DNA of 14,883 bases from Baffinella frigidus (GCA_026770585.1 MU646316.1:272446-287328), one strand, 5' to 3'. Numbered from the stretch's first letter, positions 1-7,562 are shown. Made by a program: numbers and translations. The notes: generated by a model not told the origin, from the letters alone.

Positions 1-77
1 GAGCCCACCTCTCACCACCCTAGTATATCAACCCTTCGTCTCAGAGTGGCTTCTCTCTCGTGTGCGGGGCGCGCGCG

Positions 78-164
78 AGCTCGCGCTCGCCGCGCGGGGG
101 CACACATGAAACTGCCCCGATAGCTCGCGCTCGCCGCGCGGGGGCACACATGAAACTGCCCCGA
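78..164. repeat. Two-copy tandem repeat, 43-bp unit
   Basis: A GC-rich 43-bp unit at 78-120 recurs without change at 122-164, giving a period of 44. The unit opens with AGCTCGCGCTCGCCGCGCGG and ends in AAACTGCCCCGA. The surrounding 1-180 sequence is GC-rich and shows no convincing coding potential. An exact copy implies a recent duplication. Confidence 0.9.
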
Positions 165-222
165 CGAGACAAACCAGGGGTGACGACCGATCGAGCTGTC
201 ACATTTCATAGGGAAACTGTTG

Positions 223-329
223 TAATTTAAAACCTTTGGATTCAACGGAAATTCCTACATGCATGCTTTAATATTACTAGTAAAACTCATTGTGTGTAGT
301 GAATTTCATTGCCGGATTGTTTTAAATTA
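223..329. mobile_element. Palindromic MITE-like element, family G copy 1
   Basis: An AT-rich imperfect inverted repeat. The left end TAATTTAAAAC mirrors the right end GTTTTAAATTA, so TA bounds both sides. The inner arms (CGGAAATTCCTACA and TGTAGTGAATTTCATTGCCG) also pair with mismatches. The centre GCTTTAATATTACTAGTA is identical to that of a second copy at 9703-9811. No coding capacity. Calling it a MITE is an inference from this structure and the second copy. Confidence 0.6.
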
Positions 330-980
330 AAACCTTTTTCCTCAGAGATTCTGGCCCCCCTTGCAATATTCCCGAAGCAAGAGGGGGACTTGCCACGGAG
401 AACTCCCTGAGTGGATGCCACGCGGCGCTGACCTGTGCACCAAACGTTGAGTCCAACAATTCGACCTCCGCTATTTGTATTTTAGCTGGTACAAAATGTT
501 CGAGTCGATGGACGCACGTCCGTATTCCGGACAGCAACACTCGTTTTTCAATTTAGTACCAGGAATTGAAATCCTGGTTACCTTCGAGTCGATGGACGCA
601 CGGCTAAAAATACCGCATAAATGTAATATAGGAATTTAAAACATTGTTGTGATTTTATGTTGATATCTAGATAATCACGTTTCGAGAACTGTCTTTCTAT
701 TCGATTCACGTCCACCAATAACTACCTTTTCGTCACGGATCTTTAACATGACCGCGTTGTGACCTTCTGAAAAAGGTGCAAGTGACTCGTCACGACCCCG
801 TAAGCGTGACCATTATAATACTTGTTATTTCATTTACACCCCCTGAAAGTGTACAGCTCATCGTCGCGTGGTGAGGTGGTCATCTCCAGGCCTCAGAACC
901 TGTGCACGTAAAGCGAAGAGCTTCTTCGTGACCCCGGGAATGTCGCGACAAACCCTCGTGCTTTCGAGAAAAAAAAATCT
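330..980. other. Non-coding stretch with one direct repeat pair
   Basis: I see no convincing gene. A 20-bp direct repeat (TTCGAGTCGATGGACGCACG) lies at 499-518 and 583-602. Between the copies is a hairpin at about 555-580 (ACCAGGAATT pairing with AAATCCTGGT). The rest is mixed-composition DNA with several GTGAC/GTCAC pentamers around 730-830. Confidence 0.6.
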
Positions 981-1099
981 TACCCCTTAAGTGGCCAGTA
1001 GGCGCACACGCCCTACCGTAGGGTCCTAGGACCTGCCTAGGGCGAGTTAGGGTGAATATTCACCCTATGAATATTCACCCTATGGTCACCTGAGGGATA
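981..1099. mobile_element. MITE-like element, family A copy 1
   Basis: Family A ends are TA-TCCCTTAAGTGGCGAG and its mirror image. Here the left end reads TACCCCTTAAGTGGCCAG and the right end GGTCACCTGAGGGATA. The core CCCTACCGTAGGGTCCTAGG is present. An extra palindromic GGGTGAATATTCACCCTAT segment has enlarged this copy to 119 bp; intact relatives are about 105 bp. Confidence 0.8.
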
Positions 1100-1107
1100 T
1101 TCGATGT

Positions 1108-1464
1108 TTGCTCTCGGGAAAACCCCTATTTTTTCCGGGGTGGTGACAACGGTGGCGCCCCCGGTCGCAAAGTCGCTCGGGGTGTGGAACGACCCCGCCG
1201 ACGAACACTTTTTTTCTCGAAAAAAAACATTCCTATCCCCCAAGTGGCGAGTAGGTTCACACGCCCTACCGTACCCCCCTCGCAGAGTCGCTCGGGGTGT
1301 GGCCCGACCCCGCCGAATTTCCCCCTTCGGCGATTGCTCTCGGGAAACCCCCCGTTTGTTCGGGGCGGTGACCACGGCGGCACTTCGGCGTAAATCCCAG
1401 GAACTGACTTTTGCGATTGCTCATCCGGACGCAGAGTCGCTCGGGGTGTGGACCGACCCCGCCG
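1108..1464 (+). repeat. Reiterated two-block segment: block A twice, block B three times
   Basis: Block B (AGTCGCTCGGGGTGTGG followed by NCCGACCCCGCCG) occurs at 1171-1200, 1286-1315 and 1435-1464. In the last two it follows CGCAG, an intron-acceptor-like sequence. Block A (TTGCTCTCGGGAAA... to ...GGTGGC/GGCGGC) occurs at 1108-1157 and 1334-1381. The copies have diverged by a few bases. They look like repeated copies of an intron end plus exon start, of which only the third runs into a long coding-like stretch. Confidence 0.7.
1234..1275. mobile_element. Half copy of family A MITE
   Basis: Only one arm is present (TATCCCCCAAGTGGCGAGTA, then the ACGCCCTACCGTA core); the other half is missing. 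The upstream flank (a CTCGAAAAAAAA-like stretch) resembles the flank of copy 1 at 963-978. This suggests that a larger segment was duplicated and did not arise from two separate insertions. Confidence 0.65.
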
Positions 1465-1703
1465 CGCCCGTCGGCGCCGCTGCCTTCGTCAGCGAGGAGC
1501 ACATCAAAGAGATGCTCGACTCCGTACGGGGGCTGGGCTCCAACGGCTCCAACGCCCATTCCAATGGCTCCAACGCCCAGCCGTTTTCGCGGCCGGGGCA
1601 CGCGCGGGAGGTGACTGATCCGGCGGAGATCGCGGGTGTGGCTGCGGAGATTCGGAGCGGGGCGTTTGATGGTACGGCGTGGCTTGACCTGCCTGCCGCG
1701 TGA
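1435..1703 (+). CDS. Possible terminal exon of an unrecognised gene
   Basis: An open frame runs to a TGA at 1701-1703 with GC-rich third positions. Sense residues include SLGVWTDPAAP, then FVSEEHIKEMLDSVRGLG (likely helical), a short GSN-rich duplicated linker (SNGSNAHSNGSNA) and a closing acidic/aliphatic stretch containing EVTDPAEIAGVAAEIRSG. The frame is open from 1104, but that part lies in duplicated and MITE-derived DNA, so I start the exon after the CAG at 1432-1434. I recognise no domain. It could be a real last exon, a pseudoexon or chance. No upstream exon is identified. Confidence 0.3.
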
Positions 1704-1738
1704 TGCGGGGCTTCGGAGGGAGTGGTTGTGTGTGTAGG

Positions 1739-1821
1739 CGAGAGAGAGAGAGAGAGAGACAGAGAGAGACAGAGAGAGACAGAGAGAGACAGAGAGAGAC
1801 AGAGAGAGCCGGAGAGAGACA

Positions 1822-1852
<31 letters not shown>

Positions 1853-1854
1853 AG
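1739..1854. repeat. GA-rich microsatellite with AGAGAGAC units
   Basis: Pure AG dinucleotides pass into about nine 10-bp units of the form AGAGAGAGAC, with one CCGG interruption near 1809. It is a simple-sequence repeat just downstream of the candidate stop at 1703. Confidence 0.95.
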
Positions 1855-1907
1855 ACTGAGGCGTTTGCCGGCCTAGATCCTTGTCAGGCGAAGCACTCTC
1901 GAGTGGG

Positions 1908-2012
1908 TATCCCTTAAGTGCCCATGCCTCCAAATTTGGCGGCCAAGAGGTCCTAGGCAGGTCCTAGGGTCCTACGGTAGGGCGTATGAGCCTACTGGGC
2001 ACTTAAGGGATA
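1908..2012. mobile_element. MITE-like element, family A copy 2
   Basis: A full-length 105-bp copy. It starts TATCCCTTAAGTGCCCA and ends TGGGCACTTAAGGGATA, so even the variant bases (GTGCCCA/TGGGCAC) are symmetrical. The core GGTCCTAGGCAGGTCCTAGG and CCTACGGTAGGGCG is present. TA is at both outer ends. Confidence 0.88.
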
Positions 2013-2103
2013 CATGATGGGCGTGGTGGGTTTCATCTGAATAAAACGCCTAGTAGCAAAACCCGGCGCTGTGGACCTGGGGGCTGCAAACCGCGTCGGT
2101 ACG

Positions 2104-2224
2104 TACAGGGGTACCTTGCTCATAAGAAACCGCGCCCCCCTAGGACCCTACAGTAGGCCTACGCCTAGGACCCCATGGTGGTCCTATGGGGGGGGCAGTT
2201 TCTTATGAGCGAGGTTCCCCTGTA
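2104..2224. mobile_element. MITE-like element, family B copy 1
   Basis: Family B ends are TA-CAGGGGTACCTCGCTCATAA and its mirror. This 121-bp copy starts TACAGGGGTACCTTGCTCAT and ends ATGAGCGAGGTTCCCCTGTA. The core contains CCTAGGACCCTACAGTAGGC. TA bounds both sides. No ORF. Confidence 0.88.
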
Positions 2225-2254
2225 CCGCCTCTCCACCGGCAGAGGTTCTGCTGC

Positions 2255-2358
2255 ATCCCTCAAATGGCGATGCGGTCAAATTTGACCGCAAAGAGGTCCT
2301 AGGCAGGTCCTAGGGCCCTACGGTAGGGCGTATGAGCTTACTCGCCACTTGAGGGATA
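2255..2358. mobile_element. MITE-like element, family A copy 3
   Basis: The left end is ATCCCTCAAATGGCGA, with the leading T of the TA changed to C. The right end is TCGCCACTTGAGGGATA. The core has the doubled GGTCCTAGGCAGGTCCTAGG and CCCTACGGTAGGGCG. Slightly decayed. Confidence 0.8.
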
Positions 2359-2461
2359 ATACTTCCTAGGACGTGACTTTTGTAAAGTCACTCCGGCTAT
2401 GCCTAAGTGAGGTTTGTTCCCAGAGGGATGAAGAGCGTTGGGCTGCCCCGGTCTGGGGTCT
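2359..2461. other. Spacer with a small hairpin
   Basis: A spacer between two family A elements. A perfect hairpin (GTGACTTT, 3-nt loop, AAAGTCAC) lies at 2373-2391. Nothing else is supported. Confidence 0.6.
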
Positions 2462-2566
2462 TATCCCTTAAGTGGCGAGTAGGCGCATACGCCCTACCGC
2501 AGGACCCTAGGACCTGCCTAGGACCTCTTGGCCGTCAAATTTGACGGCCTCGCCACTTGAGGGATA
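2462..2566. mobile_element. MITE-like element, family A copy 4 (reversed)
   Basis: A 105-bp copy with the core in the opposite orientation to copy 2. It starts TATCCCTTAAGTGGCGAGTA and ends TCGCCACTTGAGGGATA. Near the right end GTCAAATTTGAC is a perfect inner palindrome. Confidence 0.88.
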
Positions 2567-2901
2567 GTCGAGATACCCTGTTTTTCGATCAATGGAGGAC
2601 TTCCTTAATTCGATTTCCAGAAAACCTCAAATTTAGTGAAAACGCATCCTTCCTCAACTCTACTAAATTGTGTTTCCCCTGGACCTGGCCACTTTTCGGT
2701 AACAACCGAATTCCAAACAAAAAACAAAAAACTCGCGTGAAATACTACCCGGATACCCGTGAAATCTCGGAATCTGGGGTTTCGCGAAATTAAATCGCGA
2801 AACCTCCCTTGTTGGATGCTCATAAATCCAGGGTGTTGCAGAACGGATTCCAGCCGAGGCGACCGCGCCAGCCGCTAAGTTCGGGTGAAGTGACCATCAC
2901 C
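2567..2901. other. AT-rich intergenic stretch
   Basis: AT-rich DNA with no supported gene. A perfect 10-bp-arm hairpin (GGTTTCGCGA, 7-nt AT loop, TCGCGAAACC) lies at 2778-2804. The short open frames here have no coding-like composition. Confidence 0.5.
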
Positions 2902-3006
2902 TATCCCTTAAGTGGCGAGGCGGTCAAAATTAATCCCCGAGAGGTCCTAGGCAGGTCCTAGAGCCCTACGGTAGGGCGTGTGGGCCTACTCGCCACTTAA
3001 GGGATA
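2902..3006. mobile_element. MITE-like element, family A copy 5
   Basis: A 105-bp copy with TATCCCTTAAGTGGCGAGGC at the left and TCGCCACTTAAGGGATA at the right, a near-perfect 17-bp terminal match. The core contains AGGTCCTAGGCAGGTCCTAG and CCCTACGGTAGGGCG. Confidence 0.9.
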
Positions 3007-3141
3007 CGCCAAGTGACGGAGGGGTTCCTCGATAATAGGACCCTACACAACCGTAGCGTCCTATGGTAGGCGTGTCTTAAAAAACAAATGTGCCTGGTTT
3101 GGAAATATGTGGAGTTGGACCTGCAGGCTCGTCATGCGAAA
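3007..3141. other. Spacer with a probable family B relic
   Basis: At about 3022-3078, GGTTCCTCGATAATAGGACC followed by CTACACAACCGTAG and CCTATGGTAGG resembles a decayed half of a family B element. Its ends are no longer recognisable. Confidence 0.35.
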
Positions 3142-3246
3142 TGTCCATTAAGTGATGAGTAGGCTCCTACGCCCTACTGTAGGGGCCTAGGACCTGCCTA
3201 GGACCTGTAGAGGGTCCTTTAAGACCCCCTTGTCACTTGTGGGACA
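3142..3246. mobile_element. MITE-like element, family A copy 6 (diverged)
   Basis: The left end TGTCCATTAAGTGATGAGTA and right end TTGTCACTTGTGGGACA are diverged family A termini. The core CCTACTGTAGGGGCCTAGGA is retained in reversed orientation. The substitutions in both ends mark it as an old copy. Confidence 0.75.
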
Positions 3247-3458
3247 GACGTTCGCATCTCTCGTCGCAAGGCTTGAGAGTAATAAAGAGGAATAAAGAAG
3301 TAGTGTGCTCAACATGTCTGGTAACCCAGCAATTATCCAACTGAACCGTGTGTTAAAATATCTAAAAACAATATCTAAATAATTATGCCTGGTGATAAAA
3401 TATTGGTCGACACAATTGTGTCTGGTGATGAAATATCTTGGAGATGCACCTGTAAGCT
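3247..3458. other. AT-rich spacer
   Basis: No gene or strong structure is visible. Two loosely similar phrases occur (TGGTGATAAAATAT near 3390 and TGGTGATGAAATAT near 3423). Confidence 0.5.
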
Positions 3459-3683
3459 CGGGTTTGAGGGTTTGGGGTTCAGAGTTTAGAGTTCGAGGTT
3501 TAGGGTTAAGGTTTTAGGGATTTAGGGTGCACAGTTCAGGAATCAAGGCTTGGGGTTTACGGTTTACGGTTGAGAGTTTAGGGCTTAGGGTTTATGGTTT
3601 GGGGTTTAGGGTTCAGGGCTTAGGGCTTAGGGTTTAGGTTCGAGGGTTGATGGTTGAGGGTTGAGGGTTGAGGGTTGAGGGTC

Positions 3684-3770
<87 letters not shown>

Positions 3771-3965
3771 GGTTGAGGGTTGAGGAACGAGGGTTGAGAC
3801 TTGATGCTTGAGGCTTGAGGCTTGAGGCTTGAGGCTTAAGGGTTCAAAGTTCAGGGTTCAGGGTTCAGGGTTAAGGGTTGAGGAATGAGGGTTGAGGGTT
3901 GAGGGTTGAGATTTGAGGGTTGAGGGTTGAGGTGTTGGGGGTAGGGTGTAGGGTGTAGGGTGTGG
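3459..3965 (+). repeat. Degenerate telomere-like heptamer array, mostly TTGAGGG
   Basis: A G-rich array. From 3459 to about 3640 TTTAGGG and TTCAGGG variants dominate. From about 3645 to 3785 there is a nearly uniform run of TTGAGGG. Beyond that the units degenerate through GGCTTGA and GGTTCAG to GTGTAGG. The uniform TTGAGGG block looks like local amplification of one variant. Confidence 0.9.
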
Positions 3966-4323
3966 TGTTTAGAGCCGTTTTTTTGAGCGGCCTGGTCTGC
4001 AATAACGACACCTCAAAAAAAAAAAATGGCCGGAGATCCTTAGATTTTCCCTTAGGCCAAAAATTTAAATGGCCGGGGGCCCCCTTAGAAAAATTATAAA
4101 ATGGCAAGGAGCTCTTACAATTTTAAGTCTTTTTGCTTGACAAAAAAAATTCAAATTTGTTTTTCGTCGTTTGTTTTCGTCCCAATCGACGCTGCACGAC
4201 GCCCCCCCACTCCCCGCAACCCAACTGACCCTCCCCCCCCCCCCCCCCCTCCCCGCCTGGAGACCTCGACTTCGAGAAAAACAAAATCAGGCTTGAGATG
4301 TCGTTTTGTACAGTTTATTTGGA
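3966..4323. other. AT-rich spacer with a three-fold motif and a poly-C tract
   Basis: A loose motif (ATGGCCGG or ATGGCAAGG, then CYCTTA, then an A/T run) recurs near 4025, 4070 and 4101. A run of 17 C lies at 4233-4249. An open frame crosses the tract, but composition and homopolymers argue against coding. Confidence 0.5.
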
Positions 4324-4646
4324 TCAGGCTGGATTCTATGTGAGGACAGAATACAGAATACAGAATGCAAAGTTGCCGTAAAACGTTTTACGGCCACTTT
4401 GAGCTCGAATTGTGTGATACATAATGAAACGTTGCGTTTTTAATTGCATTATGTTTTGCCTCAAGATTTTTTAATGAAAATCCCAACTCGCAACGTTTCG
4501 ACATGATTCCCGTCTCAAAACTGTTTTATGGCTGAAGCATTGTGGTTTGCATGCAAATCTGCTCGGATTCGAAATACATGAAAGTCAATAAATGACTTTG
4601 CATTACGTATTTCGCGAATTAAAAAGACACATAGAATCCGCCCTCA
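4324..4646. mobile_element. Foldback element, family F (about 320 bp)
   Basis: The ends pair: 4324-4342 (TCAGGCTGGATTCTATGTG) against 4628-4646 (CACATAGAATCC then GCCCTCA). Inner arms also pair: GAATACAGAATGCAAAGT near 4356 with ACTTTGCATTACGTATTT near 4596, and GAAACGTTGCG near 4426 with CGCAACGTTTC near 4491. At 4369-4400 a self-contained inverted repeat has the perfect 20-bp palindrome GCCGTAAAACGTTTTACGGC at its centre. It is AT-rich with no ORF and sits between two telomere-like arrays. The mobile-element call rests on structure only. Confidence 0.55.
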
Positions 4647-4659
4647 GGTGGCTAAAAAA

Positions 4660-5324
4660 ACGGCTTTAGGGTTCAAAGTTTATGGTTCAGGGTTGAGGGT
4701 TTAGATTCTAGGGTTTGGGATTTAGAGTTAAGGGTTTGGGGTTTAGGGTTTAGGGTTTAGGGTTTGGAGTTTGGAGTTTATGCTCAACGTTTTAGGGTTT
4801 AGGGTTTACGGATTACGGTTTAGGTTGTAGGGCTCAGGTTGTAAGGTTAAGGACAAGGATTTAGAATTGAGGGTTTAGTGTTCAGGGTTTAGGGTTCAGG
4901 ATTTGAGGGTTAGGGTTTGGGTTCATGCTTTAGGCTTTAGGCTTTAGGCTTTAGGCTTCAGGTTTTACAATTTAGGGGGTTGGTTTTCGGGGTTCGGGTT
5001 CAGGGTTTCGGGTTTCGGGTTCAGGGTTTCGGGTTTAGGGTTTAGGGTTCAGGCTTTAGGCTTTAAGGATTAGAGTGTAGGGTGTAGAGTTCAGGTTGTA
5101 GGGTTCATGGCTAGGATTTAGGATTTCGGGTCTAGGGTTCAGATAGGGTTTAGGATGGGTCAAGGTTTGGAGTTTTGGGTTTAGGGTTTAGGGCCTAGGG
5201 CTTAGGGCTTAGGGTTTAGGGTTTTAGTGTTGAGGGTTTAGGGGGTATGAGGGAGGGGGCGGACAGGGGGTAGGATTTGGGGTTCAGGATTTGGGGCTTG
5301 GGGTTGAGGGTTTAAGGTTTAGGG
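4660..5324 (+). repeat. Degenerate telomere-like array, TTTAGGG/TTCAGGG
   Basis: About 660 bp of TTTAGGG-type units in G-rich orientation, heavily interspersed with TTCAGGG, TTTGGGG, GGCTTTA and other variants. Short runs of perfect TTTAGGG remain near 4742-4770. No gene is visible. Confidence 0.9.
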
Positions 5325-5609
5325 TATCCCTCATGTGGCGAGACAGTTCTGGATGCCTTTCGTTTCAATGAAATTTACTGCACACACGTGTAGTAAAGTG
5401 AATGGTGCGGACGAGGGTTTCCCGGGGCTAAAAAATCAGGGGTTTCTCGGATCGTTACGCTCCAATTATTCAATTTGTTCAGCTTGGCGAGCCTGACAAG
5501 CTGTTTTTTTTCTTTCTTTTTTTCGTTCAGGGGCGGCCGAGCCCAAAAATGTCAAAGTCGACATTTTGACGAAGTGACGACTTGAGGCGGCGCAGGCACA
5601 TAAGGGATA
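5325..5609. mobile_element. Long element with family A termini (285 bp), inside a TTTAGGG array
   Basis: The left end TATCCCTCATGTGGCGAG and right end GCACATAAGGGATA match family A termini, but the 250-bp interior lacks the CCTAGG core. It contains inner hairpins: ATTTACTGCACACACG followed by TGTAGTAAA near 5368, and AAAATGTC paired with GACATTTT near 5547. TTTAGGG-like units lie directly outside both TA ends, so it appears to have inserted at a TA within the array. It may be a relative with a different payload. Confidence 0.65.
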
Positions 5610-5797
5610 GGGTTTAGGGCTCAAGGCATAGGGCTTGGGGTTTAGGGTTTAGGGTTTAGGGTTTAGGGTTTAGGGTTTAGGGTTTAGGGTGTAGGGTTAG
5701 GGTTTAGGGTTTAGGTTTCAGGGTTTAGGGTTTTGAGTTTTGGGTTTAGGGTTTAGGGTTTAGGGTTTAGGGTTTAGGGTTTAGGGTTTAGGGTTTG
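5610..5797 (+). repeat. TTTAGGG array, best preserved in the window
   Basis: Long runs of perfect TTTAGGG occur at about 5637-5690 and 5745-5795, separated by a few variant units. The motif suggests that the organism's telomere repeat is TTTAGGG. Unique DNA follows on the same side, so this is interstitial and not a chromosome end. Confidence 0.93.
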
Positions 5798-5941
5798 TCA
5801 AGACGTTCTGAGAGCTGCATAGCCCAGAACGCCCTGAGCTGGCCAGATCCCACTGTCCCTGCTCTTGGGGTCGAAGACGACGAGATCTTCGGCGCACGCG
5901 CAAGAGCGGAGGAGCGGGAGCAGGCGATGGAACACGGCTGA
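5798..5941 (+). CDS. Possible coding remnant between TTTAGGG arrays
   Basis: A 47-codon frame with no ATG ends at TGA 5939-5941. The residues look protein-like, with a charged end: ALSWPDPTVPALG, then VEDDEIFGARARAEEREQ. The segment is GC-rich, unlike its surroundings. There is no clear acceptor site and no recognised family. It could be the last piece of a displaced exon or chance. Low confidence. Confidence 0.15.
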   Translation, partial: SRRSESCIAQNALSWPDPTVPALGVEDDEIFGARARAEEREQAMEHG

Positions 5942-6127
5942 GGAGATGTATCGAGAGCAGCTGTAGCAAAGCGAAGGGAGTGCCAGCTAGACGCAGCAGA
6001 GGCGCCCGTCCACAGGATCACAGCATGGACTTATTGGATGCAAGCTGGGTTCAGCCAACTCACCCCCAAAACTACGCCCAAAAAGTGCCTTAGAGCAAAC
6101 GAGCACCTCATAACCTACAGGGTGCCT
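5942..6127. other. Unique spacer between arrays
   Basis: The rest of a roughly 330-bp non-repetitive island (5798-6127) enclosed by heptamer arrays. No gene or structure can be supported beyond the candidate just upstream. Confidence 0.5.
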
Positions 6128-6280
6128 GGACAGGGTTCAGGGTTTAGGGGCGAGGGTTTAGAGTTTCGAGTTTTGGGTTTAGGGTTTAAAGTTTAAAGTT
6201 TAGAGTTAAGAGTTAAGGGTTTAGGGTTTAGGGTCGAAGGTTTAGGGTTTGGGGTGTAGGGTCGAGGATTTAGGGTTTGA
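6128..6280 (+). repeat. Degenerate TTTAGGG array
   Basis: About 150 bp of TTTAGGG-like units with GTTTAAAG, GTTAAGA and GGTCGAGG variants. It shares the G-rich orientation of the arrays upstream. Confidence 0.85.
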
Positions 6281-6830
6281 GCATCTGGCACCCCGCACCC
6301 TAGCTAGTTCCAGAGTTTTTCAAACACACTGGTGTTTAGGAGACTGGTTGATGGGTTGTCATTGGCCACACTACTTTGAGACGAACCCATCGCACTTTTC
6401 ACAAAGCAAAATCGACTCAGGGGTTTCCAGGATACACACGACAGAGGCAGGTGCAATTTTCAATTCTGCACCAGTCAGGAACCACCCCCCCCCTGAAATG
6501 TTGGCACTTTGTTAGGGCCCAAAAATGCGCTAGCTCCATTCTCAGGGGGTAAGCGATGTTGGGCCAGAAAAAAATCTTGAAACACAGAATCCGGTCGGTC
6601 GCCGTGCTCTTAATCTATTAGAATCGAGTAGGTAGGACCGGGGAGCTCACCCGTAGATTACTCTCATCTCCTCAAGAGTGAGGTGGGCTGTGGCCTTCGA
6701 TGTGAGTGTAAATAAAAGCACCAAAGCACCGAACCCCCGAGAACTCGGGTGCCCCCCCATAAAAACACGGAGGGGGGATCAGTAAAAACACGGAGGGGGG
6801 ATCCGGTCGGTCTCTCGCTCTTAAATTAAG
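6281..6830. other. Intergenic DNA with short direct repeats
   Basis: No supported gene. A 21-bp unit (TAAAAACACGGA, then GGGGGGATC) is repeated at 6760-6780 and 6783-6803. ATCCGGTCGGTC followed by a CGYTCTTAA-like stretch occurs near 6590 and again near 6801. A perfect hairpin (CCCGAG, AA, CTCGGG) lies at 6736-6749. An 88-codon open frame ending near 6515 begins inside the heptamer array and has no coding-like features. Confidence 0.5.
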
Positions 6831-6894
6831 AACACGCAGGGGTCGAATCCGTTCTGTATTCTTAAGTCACGAGTTCTTGTACACGAAGTATTCC

Positions 6895-6998
6895 TATCCC
6901 TTAAGTGGCGAGGCGGTCAAAATTGACCTCCAAAAGGTCCTAGGTAGGTCCTAGGGCCCTACGGTAGAGCGTATGCGCCTACTCGCCACTTAAGGGGT
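6895..6998. mobile_element. MITE-like element, family A copy 7
   Basis: The left end TATCCCTTAAGTGGCGAGGC mirrors the right end CTCGCCACTTAAGGGGT; the final TA is lost. The core CCTAGGTAGGTCCTAGGGCC and CTACGGTAGAGCG is present. Its left TA coincides with the end of the 6831-6896 inverted-repeat arm. Confidence 0.85.
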
Positions 6999-7101
6999 GT
7001 CACGGGTTGCTTGCGATGAGAGACTGTTTCGTGCCTCGCGCTTTTGCTTTGCAGCATTCAAACAGCATCGCGGAACCCTCAAGTGCAACACACAACCCTG
7101 C

Positions 7102-7344
7102 TACATGGATACCTCGTGCACAAGAAACACCCATCCCCTAGGACCCTACAGTAGGGCTATGCCTACAGGGGTACCTCGATTACAAGAAAACGCCTCCCCG
7201 TAGGGCCCTACAGTAGGCCTATGCCTAGGGCCCTATGGTCGTCCTAGGGGGGTGGCGTTTTCTTGTAATCGAGGTACCCCTGTAGGGCCCTGTGGTGGTC
7301 CTACTAGGGGGGTGGGCGTTTCTTATGAGCGAGGTGCCCCTGTA
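7102..7344. mobile_element. Family B element interrupted by a second family B element
   Basis: The outer element starts TACATGGATACCTCGTGCAC and ends TATGAGCGAGGTGCCCCTGTA. Its body is split at the TA of GCC-TA-GGGCCC by the copy at 7154-7284. Joining the two halves across one TA gives an uninterrupted family B core that lines up with the core of the inner copy. TA bounds the outer ends. A further solo left arm (TACATGGATACCTCGTGCAC again) begins at 7343, sharing the terminal TA. Confidence 0.85.
7154..7284. mobile_element. Family B element nested inside another family B element
   Basis: A complete 131-bp copy with long, almost perfect arms. It starts TACAGGGGTACCTCGATTAC and ends GTAATCGAGGTACCCCTGTA; the matching ATTAC/GTAAT variant in both arms indicates arm co-evolution or recent origin. 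It lies exactly between two halves of an older relative with TA on each side, which is direct evidence of TA target duplication. Confidence 0.92.
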
Positions 7345-7562
7345 CATGGATACCTCGTGCACAAGAACCCGCACCTTAAGAATACAGATCAGATGCGACC
7401 CCTGCGTGTGTTTGATCTATAACCAGAGAGTTGACTCAATCTCGTTGCGTGTTGCACTTGCAGGTCCCGTGCCACTTGAACACGCCCCTTCTCCGTCGCA
7501 CGAAAATGTACATACACACCGCCTCTCATCGCACCCCGGTCTACCGCCTCACAACTCACGCG

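Larger units (their letters stand above)
6831..7540. repeat. Two interleaved inverted-repeat pairs
   Basis: The 66-bp arm 6831-6896 (AACACGCAGGGGTCGAATCC onward) is the inverted copy of 7343-7409, with roughly a dozen mismatches. Separately, about 7007-7096 is a diverged inverted copy of about 7443-7540; shared phrases include GTGTTGCACTTG and CCTCTCATCGCA. The pairs are interleaved and not nested, so a single palindrome does not explain them. Family A and family B elements sit between the arms. Confidence 0.6.

Noticed and set aside
1421-1933. 170-codon minus-strand frame with Ser/Leu repeats
   Set aside because: It consists of the GA microsatellite plus the antisense of the candidate exon and a MITE end.
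3459-6280. True chromosome end
   Set aside because: The arrays are degenerate, interrupted by unique DNA and elements, and followed by about 8 kb containing genes; other arrays run in the opposite orientation.
6835-6860. GGGGTCGAATCC resembling a tRNA T-arm (also at 13917-13934)
   Set aside because: No acceptor stem, D-arm or anticodon arm can be found upstream in the right spacing at either place.
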